Source: Salipaludibacillus sp. LMS25
GTDB lineage: Bacteria; Bacillota; Bacilli; Bacillales; Salisediminibacteriaceae
DNA: 64,000 bases
Direction: 5' to 3'
Assembly: GCF_024362805.1 (NCBI RefSeq)
Contig: NZ_CP093299.1
Span: 3,070,001 to 3,134,000 of the forward strand
Shown here: one piece after another, positions 57,341 through 64,000 of the stretch
How the letters are laid out: every line of letters starts with the position of its first letter
Numbering within the stretch: position 1 is the first letter of the stretch
Made by a program: the position numbers and the translations under genes
Notes under the pieces: generated by a model
The model's input: the letters and a program-made list of their open reading frames with translations, nothing else
Databases searched by the model: none
What the model was told of the DNA's origin: nothing

Positions 57341-58813
57341 TTATGGTAAGTACTGGTCTGCCGTACCAGGTGCCACAAGACCTTCAGCTTCTAAAGCCAG
57401 TACTTCTAAGTAAAACTCTGTTTCATCCATTTCGGCGTCTTCAGCTGTGATTTCTCCAGCTTCAATAGCTGCAAAAAGGGCTAAATCGTCGTCCGTGAGT
57501 TCATAGTCTTGATAAGACGTGTCGTCGTTTTGATCAGGTGATGCTGGCGTTTCTTCTGGAGCCATGAGACCTTCAAACACCTCCTGATTCTCTATCATAT
57601 ACCACCCTACGTGTTTTTCAATTAAACTTTGGACTTCTTCCTCATCAAATTCTTCTCGATCTTGGCCGTAGAAAGAAAATTCAGCGTCTTCCCCGTATAC
57701 TAAGTTAGTAGTCGTGGACATAGTACCTGACACGCTAAAATCATCTAGCATTGGGTCTTCATCAAAGACTGATGAATTCATCTGAAATTCTGCCTCATGT
57801 GTGATGGATGTGATCACGCCATCTTTAATGTTAAAACCGACCGTGAAGTTGCCGCTCAGCCCTTCTTTTATATCATCAAGCTCTTCTTCCATTCCCTCTA
57901 TATCCTCAGCTAATTTTTCTTTTATATCATCTATCTTTTCGTTACTATAATAGTTAATGACATCATCATATAAGCTTAACATGTCGTCATCATTTTTAAC
58001 TTCTTTAAGGCTATAAATGAGCGCGTCGTAAAAAGTACCTAAATCAGAAGAAAGATAGATCCAACCGTCTTCTTCAGTTAAAAAGGACTCATCCTCAGCA
58101 CTTAAATAGTCGAACATGGCCATAAACATAAACGAGCTAAGTTCAGCTGTTTCCTCAGACACTTCTGATTCGAATATAGGATTTTGCATATCTAAGGGAT
58201 GCGTTATTTTTTTCCCGCTAAACATATCTTCTGCAATGGGAGTGATAACGTCAGTAAATTCTTCAACAGCCCATTCTGCAGAGTAAGTGCCATCATTCAA
58301 TAAAGCGAGAGTTTCCTCAGCTTCAGGAATATGGGGAATAATATGATGAGCAGCAGTCTCAATAAAGTCTTCACTGAAATCCACATAAGGATCAAGGTCA
58401 AACGCTATTTCTTCAGCTTCCTCATCCATATAAAACTTAAATGGAATTTGCAAGGAAATGGGACTGCCTTGAATATCACCTGACACACCGTAGTTTACCC
58501 CAGCTTCAATAACCTTGTTTTCTCTATCAATAATAAATGAACTTGTACCCGTTATATTTTCCATAACGTCTTTAAAAATATCCAAATAGACGGCTTCTTC
58601 ACCATGAAGGTGTATGTCTTCCGCCGTGAGGTCAAAATCGTAAGCTATTGAAAACTCACTGTCGGTTTGAATGACCTCTTCTTCAAGAAGGTTTTCAAAC
58701 GCTTTTGCCAGTTTTGCTTCCGGTGAGGTTGTAAGCGAGTATGCAAAAACGCCGCCAGCCATTACAATTCCTAATACAAGAATACTTAATACAAACTTTC
58801 CTTTTCCAGTCAT
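57341..58813 (-). CDS. Acidic membrane-anchored protein, tandem paralogue 2
   Basis: 490 residues from the ATG at 58813. The N-terminal 190 residues and the C-terminal 100 residues match paralogue 1 closely. The middle (about 200-390) differs from paralogue 1 but is shared with paralogue 3: GKKITHPLDMQNPIFESEVS, LTEEDGWIYLSSDLGTFYDA, AEDIEGMEEELDDIKEGLSG. Same anchor and acidic tail. The repeat hairpin directly behind the stop may stabilise the mRNA. Confidence 0.82.
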   Translation of the reverse strand: MTGKGKFVLSILVLGIVMAGGVFAYSLTTSPEAKLAKAFENLLEEEVIQTDSEFSIAYDFDLTAEDIHLHGEEAVYLDIFKDVMENITGTSSFIIDRENKVIEAGVNYGVSGDIQGSPISLQIPFKFYMDEEAEEIAFDLDPYVDFSEDFIETAAHHIIPHIPEAEETLALLNDGTYSAEWAVEEFTDVITPIAEDMFSGKKITHPLDMQNPIFESEVSEETAELSSFMFMAMFDYLSAEDESFLTEEDGWIYLSSDLGTFYDALIYSLKEVKNDDDMLSLYDDVINYYSNEKIDDIKEKLAEDIEGMEEELDDIKEGLSGNFTVGFNIKDGVITSITHEAEFQMNSSVFDEDPMLDDFSVSGTMSTTTNLVYGEDAEFSFYGQDREEFDEEEVQSLIEKHVGWYMIENQEVFEGLMAPEETPASPDQNDDTSYQDYELTDDDLALFAAIEAGEITAEDAEMDETEFYLEVLALEAEGLVAPGTADQYLP

Positions 58814-59117
58814 GAGATACAAGCCACCTTATCTGTAAAAATAGTATAAAATCGCCATACTATTATCGCATAATTTGACTAGTTACAAAGTTTCTTTTTT
58901 TAGCAGGAATATTGTCATAAAAATGCCTTGTTACATATCATTTGGCGTCTTAATTTGTGAAATTAGTATAAAAAATAAGAAATAAGCCTGTATAACATAA
59001 AGATTTAAATGATTTTCCGTTAAAAAACACAATTTACGACAAAAATAGATATTGTTGAAGGATGTTTATAGGTCCTAATACCTATTAGGTACCTTGTGAA
59101 TATTAGAAAGAAGGATA

Positions 59118-59281
59118 TCTTCTACATCGTCACAGATAACCGTCCGAAAAACTTCGGCTGAAAAAAGAGAGGAGAGATAAATCTATTTAGTCGGGAAATA
59201 ATGGCGCTAATGCCCTGATTCACTCACCTACCAATCAGTGGGAGAAGAATGAAAACGCCCACTGATTGAAGGTTAGCTTTA
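59118..59281. repeat. Intergenic repeat family A, copy 8
   Basis: Same layout as copy 7 with CATCGTCACAGATAACC start and hairpin at 59232-59268. Here the right flank AAGGTTAGCTTTATT is not followed by a paralogue, suggesting that a gene was lost or that the following 550 bases were inserted. Confidence 0.8.
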
Positions 59282-59540
59282 TTATTGTTCCCTTGTTCGT
59301 GATGACATTCAATTGTGACATTCATCCCTATGCTTAAAAAAGGTACTTTGAAATGGATAGAAACTGAGAAGGGAATTTGAGCCTGAGTGACGCCAACAAG
59401 GCCGGCTAGGAAAAATAGAAAAATGAGTTCGAGTTTATCCAGCAGGGATGAGTAGGGAAGCTGTGAGAAGGAACCGACGCTGGAAAAAAGGGTTTGATGG
59501 CGCACTAACGTGACCTAATCCGAACATATAAGTTAGAAAC

Positions 59541-59577
59541 AAAAAAATGGCTCTCACATACGTGAGGGCCATTTTTC
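59541..59577. terminator. Hairpin with T/A runs on both sides
   Basis: Arms AAATGGCTCTCAC and GTGAGGGCCATTT with a four-base loop, A run left and T run right, thus able to terminate both strands. No gene is seen directly before it on either strand. Confidence 0.7.
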
Positions 59578-59664
59578 TTCATTAGGTTTTGTCCCAGTCT
59601 CTGTTTGACATCTGTTGAGCGTCATTTATCACAGATAACCGGTAACACTCCTACTGAAGGGGCG

Positions 59665-59822
59665 TTTTATCCCACTCTTAAGGGGCAGTAAAACCCCCAC
59701 CTGAAAACTTAAGAAGCTCAAACGTTTAGGTGGGGGATAAACTGCCCCTAAAGGTCCAATAAGTTAACGGACCATCAGTGGGGGATGAAGGAAAACGCCC
59801 ACTGATTGAAGCTTAGCTTTAT
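59665..59822. repeat. Composite intergenic repeat B+A, copy 4
   Basis: TTTTATCCCACTCTTAAGG, nested palindromes CCCCCACCT ... AGGTGGGGG and GGGGCAGT ... ACTGCCCC, then CATCAGTGGG ... CCCACTGATTG (59773-59808). Ends at the stop of paralogue 3. Confidence 0.8.
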
Positions 59823-59826
59823 TGAC

Positions 59827-61302
59827 TTATGGTAAGTACTGGTCTGCCGTACCAGGTGCCACAAGACCTTCAGCTTCTAAAGCCAGTACTTCTAAGTAAA
59901 ACTCTGTTTCATCCATTTCGGCATCTTCAGCTGTGATTTCTCCAGCTTCAATAGCTGCAAAAAGGGCTAAATCGTCGTCCGTGAGTTCATAGTCTTGATA
60001 AGACGTGTCGTCGTTTTGATCAGGTGATGCTGGCGTTACTTCTGGAGCCATAAGAGCTTCAAACATCTCGTAATTCTCCATCATAAATCGCTCTACGTGT
60101 TTTTCAATTAAACTTTGGGCTTCTTCCTCATCAAATTCATCTCGATCTTGGCCGTAGAAAGAAAACTCAGCGTCTTCCCCGTATGCTAAGTGATTAGTCG
60201 TGGACACAGTAGCTGACATGGTAACATCATCTAGCATTGGGTCTTTTTCATCAAAGACTGATGGATTCATCTGTAATTCTGCCTCTTGTGTGATGGATGT
60301 GATCACGCCATCTTTAATGTTAAAACCGACCGTGAAGTCGCCGTTCAGCCCTTCTTTTATATCATCAAGCTCTTCTTCCATTTCCTCTATATCCTCAGCC
60401 AATTTTTCCTTTATATCATCAATTTTTTCGTTACTATAATAGTAAAGGATGTCATCATATAACCTTAACATGTCGTCATCATTTTTAACTTCTTTAAGGC
60501 TATAAATAAGCGCCTCGTAAAAACTACCAAAATCAGAAGAAAGATAGATCCAACCGTCTTCTTCAGTTAAAAAGGACTCATCTTCAGCACTTAAATAGTC
60601 GAACATGGTCATAAACATAAACAAGCTAAGTTCAGCTGTTTCCTCAGACACTTCTGATTCGAATAAAGGATTTTGCATATCTAAGGGATGCGTTATTTTT
60701 TTGCCGCTAAACATGTCTTCTGCAATGGGAGTGATAACGTCAGTAAATTCTTCTGTAGCCCATTCTGCAGAGTAAGTGCCATCATTCAATAAAGCGAGGG
60801 TTTCCTCAGCTTCAGGAATATGGGGAATAATATGATGAGCAGCAGTCTCAATAAGGTCCCCACTGAAATCCACATAAGGATCAAGGTCAAGCGCTATTTC
60901 ATCAGCTTCTTCATCCATATAAAACTGAAATGGGATTTGCAAGGAAATGGGGCTGCCTTGAATATCACCTGACACACCGTAGTTTACCCCAGCTTCAATA
61001 ACCTTGTTTTCTCTATCAATAATAACGGAACTTGTACCCGTTATATTTTCCATAACGTCTTTAAAAATATCAAAATAGACAGCTTCTTCACCATGAAAGT
61101 GCATGTCTTCCGGTGTGAGGTCAAAATCGTAAGCTACTGAAAAATCACTGTCGATTTGAATGACCTCTTCTTCAAGAAGGTTTTCAAACGCTTTTGCCAG
61201 TTTTACTTCCGGTGAGGTTGTAAGCGAGTACGCAAAGACGCCGCCAGCAATTACAATTCCTAATACAAGAATACTTAATACAAACTTTCCTTTTCCAGTC
61301 AT
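59827..61302 (-). CDS. Acidic membrane-anchored protein, tandem paralogue 3
   Basis: 491 residues from the ATG at 61302. Very close to paralogue 2 throughout, with scattered replacements (for example VERFMMENYEMFEALMAPEV). Same anchor, middle coiled coil (EDIEEMEEELDDIKEGLNGD) and acidic tail ending TADQYLP. Its promoter region is like those of the other two but more diverged beyond 61430. Confidence 0.82.
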   Translation of the reverse strand: MTGKGKFVLSILVLGIVIAGGVFAYSLTTSPEVKLAKAFENLLEEEVIQIDSDFSVAYDFDLTPEDMHFHGEEAVYFDIFKDVMENITGTSSVIIDRENKVIEAGVNYGVSGDIQGSPISLQIPFQFYMDEEADEIALDLDPYVDFSGDLIETAAHHIIPHIPEAEETLALLNDGTYSAEWATEEFTDVITPIAEDMFSGKKITHPLDMQNPLFESEVSEETAELSLFMFMTMFDYLSAEDESFLTEEDGWIYLSSDFGSFYEALIYSLKEVKNDDDMLRLYDDILYYYSNEKIDDIKEKLAEDIEEMEEELDDIKEGLNGDFTVGFNIKDGVITSITQEAELQMNPSVFDEKDPMLDDVTMSATVSTTNHLAYGEDAEFSFYGQDRDEFDEEEAQSLIEKHVERFMMENYEMFEALMAPEVTPASPDQNDDTSYQDYELTDDDLALFAAIEAGEITAEDAEMDETEFYLEVLALEAEGLVAPGTADQYLP

Positions 61303-61668
61303 GAGATACAATCCACCTTATCTGTAAAATTATAATAAAATCACCATACTATTATCGCATAATTTGACTAGTTACAAAGTTTCTTTTTTTAGCAGGAATA
61401 TTGTCATAAAAATGCCTTGTCACATGTTACTTATCGTCTAAATTTGTGAAATAAACATAAAAAATAAGAAAAAAGCATGTGTAAACTAAAGATTTTACGT
61501 ATTTTTAGTGAAAATAACACAATTTACGACAATAATAGATATTGTCCGAATGGTTTTTATAGGTCTTAGTATCTAATTTTTCACAACTAAACTTTTTTTG
61601 ACATTTATAGGTTGTGGTATATATACTATACATTAAACAGTAAGGGCTTTCAAAAAAAGGAGGAAATT
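61303..61668. other. Divergent promoter region
   Basis: Shared upstream region of paralogue 3 (minus) and of the secreted protein gene (plus). AT-rich; carries the promoter at 61598-61627. No gene. Confidence 0.6.
61598..61627 (+). promoter_or_regulatory. Strong sigma-A promoter
   Basis: TTGACA (61598-61603), 18-bp spacer, TATACT (61622-61627), 41 bases before the start of the secreted-protein gene. Confidence 0.75.
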
Positions 61669-62364
61669 ATGAAGAACATTAATTTTTTTGGTCTTTCTTT
61701 GGTTTTATTACTTATTAGTTTTGTTAGTTTTAACACTGTTTCAGCAGAATCTAGCGGTATTTTTTCTGAAAGTGAATTAAAAGATTTAGAAAATGAGATT
61801 AATGAGATAATGAATGCGGAATTTGAAGATTTAATTCCAACAAATGATAATGATGTATATGTAGAAGTTGATGACATTTCTATTGAACTTGAAAAAAGCA
61901 CATTAGAATTTTATGACTATGACAAAGAAATGATTACTAACTCTTTTAAAGAAAAAGCAAAAGAAATTAAAAGAGATTTAACAGGTACAGAAGTTGAAAT
62001 TATAAAAAATGAAGTTCAAAATGAAAATGGAATAGGAATACAATCAGTTATTAAGAAAAAATCGTATTATACCGCAAGAGTATGGTCAGGTGTTCCTGCT
62101 GTTGGATGGGGATACATAAATCAAGACTTTCAGGCACGTAATAAAAGTGGAAAGATAAGTGGGATGAAGTTATTAGGATCATCGTATGACACTGGAGTAA
62201 CAGCTGGTGGTTGGACTCATAATAGAAGTTGGTTTGATATGCATAAATATGCTGTAGCAGCTGATATCAGAATGAAAGGTGTCGTTTCGTATGTTGTTAA
62301 AGGTAGTCCAGTTAGAACTTCAGCTACTTTTTTGAAAACTGTATATCCGAGAGACTTAAAATAA
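61669..62364 (+). CDS. Secreted protein of unknown family
   Basis: 231 residues from the ATG at 61669, which has the strong SD AAAGGAGG; an ATG 19 codons earlier would hide the signal peptide. Residues 1-27 are a signal peptide (FFGLSLVLLLISFVSFNTVS, then AES). Residues 28-125 are acidic and helical and look like a propeptide or spacer. Residues 130-231 are a basic, aromatic, Gly-rich beta domain (YYTARVWSGVPAVGWGYINQ, GGWTHNRSWFDMHKYAVAAD) ending in a basic tail. The change from acidic to basic halves suggests an inhibitory prodomain. I recognise no family. Lower GC than its neighbours and own strong promoter suggest acquisition. Confidence 0.75.
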   Translation: MKNINFFGLSLVLLLISFVSFNTVSAESSGIFSESELKDLENEINEIMNAEFEDLIPTNDNDVYVEVDDISIELEKSTLEFYDYDKEMITNSFKEKAKEIKRDLTGTEVEIIKNEVQNENGIGIQSVIKKKSYYTARVWSGVPAVGWGYINQDFQARNKSGKISGMKLLGSSYDTGVTAGGWTHNRSWFDMHKYAVAADIRMKGVVSYVVKGSPVRTSATFLKTVYPRDLK

Positions 62365-62393
62365 AAGTCAAGAATGCCAACATGGTAATTTCG

Positions 62394-62422
62394 AAGAGAG
62401 CCCTTTTGGGTTCTCCTTTTTT
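62394..62422 (+). terminator. Terminator of the secreted-protein gene
   Basis: Arms GAGAGCCC / GGGTTCTC with loop TTTT, followed by CTTTTTTAG. Confidence 0.8.
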
Positions 62423-62687
62423 AGTGTCTGTCAACGGTAAATGTCTGACTGGAACGGAGTGGAAGGAATTTAAGTAGTTGACGGACTAGCCGCATCCGAA
62501 CCCTCTCGGCATTGAACTAAATAAGACCTTGTGAATATTGGTAGAAGAGTGTCTGCTACACTATCCTTGAGTCACATCACAGGAGATTTCCTTCTAAGCA
62601 ACGACGATAGGATGGAGAGTCTAGTATTTACAAAAATGAGCAATGGAAGGTTCTTACAGCCGAAATCGTTTCTGCAAACTGAATCAT

Positions 62688-62725
62688 CGTTTAATTGAGA
62701 TGGCGTCGAGCCATCTGATTAAACG
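62688..62725. repeat. Intergenic repeat family C, copy 4
   Basis: Outer arms CGTTTAAT / ATTAAACG, inner arms GATGGC and GCCATC around GTCGA; matches the left half of the 52911 copy. Confidence 0.55.
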
Positions 62726-62804
62726 TTAACCCTTAAAACATTTAAGAATTTAAGGGTGTCTTTCGCATCCCATCAAAACAAGACGTGACACCCCTTTAAT
62801 TAAT

Positions 62805-62852
62805 AAGACGAGGCTCTCCTCCTAAGGGGTACTTCGGTAGAGCCTCGTCGTT
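62805..62852 (-). terminator. Terminator of paralogue 4
   Basis: Perfect 11-base arms GACGAGGCTCT / AGAGCCTCGTC, 21-base inner part; reads into TTATTAATTAAAG on the minus strand. Confidence 0.8.
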
Positions 62853-62865
62853 TATGAAGGAAATA

Positions 62866-64000
62866 CTAAAGGCGCGGTAAATAATGTGCAGCCGTTCCTG
62901 GTTCTACTAACCTAGCAAATTCAAGTTCACGCACCCAATTATACATCTCTTCCTCTGAAAGCCCGAAGTCTTGGTGGGTGACCTCTTGCTTTTCGATAGC
63001 TTCTAAGTCTTCTTCTGTCACATCATAATACTCTTCGTAATCTTCCGGCGTCTCATCCGATTCGTCGTCATAATCATAATCGTACTCCCAATCCCACTCA
63101 TCGTATTCGTCATCTTCATCCCACCAATCCCAGTCGTAATCATACTCGTAGTAGGAGCTATAGCCTGAAGAATAATACCATTCGTTATAAAGCTCCATGA
63201 AATAATTGTCTAATGCCTCCTCTAAGTCATAAAACAAGTAATCAAGGTCCACTTCTTTACGATCTTCTCCATAAAACTGAAACTCTGCGGTATCACCATA
63301 AGTGAAGGTACTTGTGCTTGACGAGGTGTTTTCAGCTGTTATGCCGTTTTCCCCATAAGTTGACGTCATCTCCGTCTTCATTGTGACAATTTTATTTTGC
63401 TCAATTTCAAAGCTTATGGTTGTTTCACCAATAGAGTATTCCTTGAATTCTTTCACGTTCAGCTCTACTTCTTCGATCATTTCCTCTAGATCAAGTGACG
63501 ACACATCATCAAAAATCTCAGCTATCTCGTCGTGATTCTCAATTTCCTCAAACGCATAAAGAACAGCATCGGCTAGCTCATGATCATCCACTTTGATGAT
63601 GATCCATCCATCTTCCTCTTGAATGAGTTGATTGTCTTCATCCTGCGATTCAAGATCTTCTATCATCTTTACTAAAAGAAATTCAGTTAAAGCTACTTCT
63701 TTCTCTCCAAAATCAAAAAATCCTTTATCTAATTCAAAGTCAATAATAGAGGCCTTACCTTCAAAATAGTCGTTGATAACTGGCATGAATATCGTTTCTA
63801 GTTCATATGCAGTAGAGACCCCTGAATACTCTCCACCATGTAAAGGAGCAAGTGCTTCTTCAATCTCTGGAATGTTAGGAAAAACATTATAAGCTAAGGT
63901 GTCAATGATGTCTGAACTAAGGGTTGAGTAAGCATCAAGATCAATGACAATTTCCTCTTTATTTTCATCTAAGTAAAGGCTAAGTGGAATACTAAGTGCA
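62866..64000 (-). CDS. Acidic surface protein, divergent paralogue 4 (start beyond window)
   Basis: The frame stays open to the right edge, so an internal ATG at 63786 is not the start. Residues near the edge (ALSIPLSLYLDENKEEIVID, NVFPNIPEIEEALAPL) align with SPISLQIPFRFYIDEEAEEI and IPHIPEAEETLALL of paralogues 1-3. Shared motifs follow (QEEDGWIIIKVDD, EFQFYGEDRKEVD) and the end RLVEPGTAAHYLPRL matches GLVAPGTADQYLP. Between them lies a remarkable tract of about 55 residues consisting almost only of Tyr, Trp, Asp and Glu (63030-63190), absent from the other three. Function unknown. Confidence 0.82.
   Translation of the reverse strand, partial: ALSIPLSLYLDENKEEIVIDLDAYSTLSSDIIDTLAYNVFPNIPEIEEALAPLHGGEYSGVSTAYELETIFMPVINDYFEGKASIIDFELDKGFFDFGEKEVALTEFLLVKMIEDLESQDEDNQLIQEEDGWIIIKVDDHELADAVLYAFEEIENHDEIAEIFDDVSSLDLEEMIEEVELNVKEFKEYSIGETTISFEIEQNKIVTMKTEMTSTYGENGITAENTSSSTSTFTYGDTAEFQFYGEDRKEVDLDYLFYDLEEALDNYFMELYNEWYYSSGYSSYYEYDYDWDWWDEDDEYDEWDWEYDYDYDDESDETPEDYEEYYDVTEEDLEAIEKQEVTHQDFGLSEEEMYNWVRELEFARLVEPGTAAHYLPRL

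Larger units (their letters stand above)
58814..59826. other. Long intergenic stretch between paralogues 2 and 3
   Basis: Contains, from left to right, the duplicated promoter region of paralogue 2, repeat family A (59100-59280), about 250 bases of unassigned sequence with an open minus frame lacking an SD, a terminator-like hairpin (59541-59577) and a composite repeat B+A (59665-59822). Confidence 0.6.
62423..62865. other. Intergenic stretch before paralogue 4
   Basis: Holds a repeat family C relative (62688-62725), a hairpin ACCCTTAAA / TTTAAGGGT (62729-62757) and the terminator of the convergent gene. No gene. Confidence 0.55.

Noticed and set aside
59224..59505. Minus-strand frame of 93 codons with a hydrophobic stretch
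   Set aside because: Ends inside a repeat family A hairpin, no SD; probably chance or debris.
55200..59822. Regularly spaced palindromes considered as a CRISPR array
   Set aside because: Spacing is kilobases, units lie behind genes and there are no spacers or cas genes.

Overview
The window looks like a chromosomal segment of a low-GC Gram-positive spore-former of the Bacillaceae. The evidence is strong AGGAGG-type ribosome binding sites, frequent GTG/TTG starts, CcpA-type cre sites, a LipA-type small lipase, GH36/GH3 sugar hydrolases, DUF5082/DUF5344/LXG type VII secretion genes and intergenic repeats of a style common in alkaliphilic and halophilic bacilli. Very acidic extracytoplasmic proteins at the right end fit a salty or alkaline habitat, but that is inference. 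I saw no rRNA, tRNA, CRISPR array, integrase or complete insertion sequence.

Left part (1-34.5 kb) is ordinary accessory metabolism and regulation: a secreted GH3 beta-glucosidase (partial at the left edge), a Nudix hydrolase, small unknown membrane proteins, an AraC/GyrI-like regulator, a GH36 alpha-galactosidase behind a cre site, an operon of ECF sigma factor, PadR-like regulator and HAAS-FtsW fusion, a MerR/TipAS regulator, catalase-peroxidase KatG with a Fur/PerR-like box and leader hairpin, a small secreted lipase, a GNAT-TetR operon with a perfect operator, a complete glucitol/sorbitol PTS locus (srlD, PRD regulator, gutM/srlM, srlA, srlE, srlB) with two putative cre sites, a chemoreceptor, a cupin, a RimL-type acetyltransferase, a YibE/F permease pair and an MFS exporter whose promoter carries three copies of one palindrome.

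The centre (34.5-52.7 kb) is the striking region. It is one co-directional block of about 18 kb: DUF5082 (YwqH-like), DUF5344 (YwqI-like) and an LXG toxin with a glycine-rich, probably membrane-active C-terminus, followed by sixteen homologues of one five-TM protein family (TsaI/DUF443-like, putative immunity proteins; 13 intact, 1 with a shifted tail, 2 broken). Interspersed are DUF4176 genes (three encoding identical proteins, two broken), a promoterless 5'-truncated second LXG toxin with a different C-terminus, a relic of a third LXG gene and a VanZ-family gene. The immunity paralogues are mosaics with near-identical N-termini and divergent transmembrane/C-terminal parts. This looks like a recombining toxin/immunity cassette bank comparable to the staphylococcal TspA/TsaI locus, here attached to an LXG head. 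No type VII secretion core genes are in the window.

Right part (53-64 kb): a HAD phosphatase with its DeoR regulator, then four paralogous acidic, N-terminally anchored proteins on the minus strand (three nearly complete tandem duplications including promoters, and a divergent fourth, partial at the right edge, with an unusual Tyr/Trp/Asp/Glu tract). Between the third and fourth lies a divergently oriented secreted protein of unknown family behind a strong sigma-A promoter. Four families of short palindromic or degenerate intergenic repeats recur throughout.
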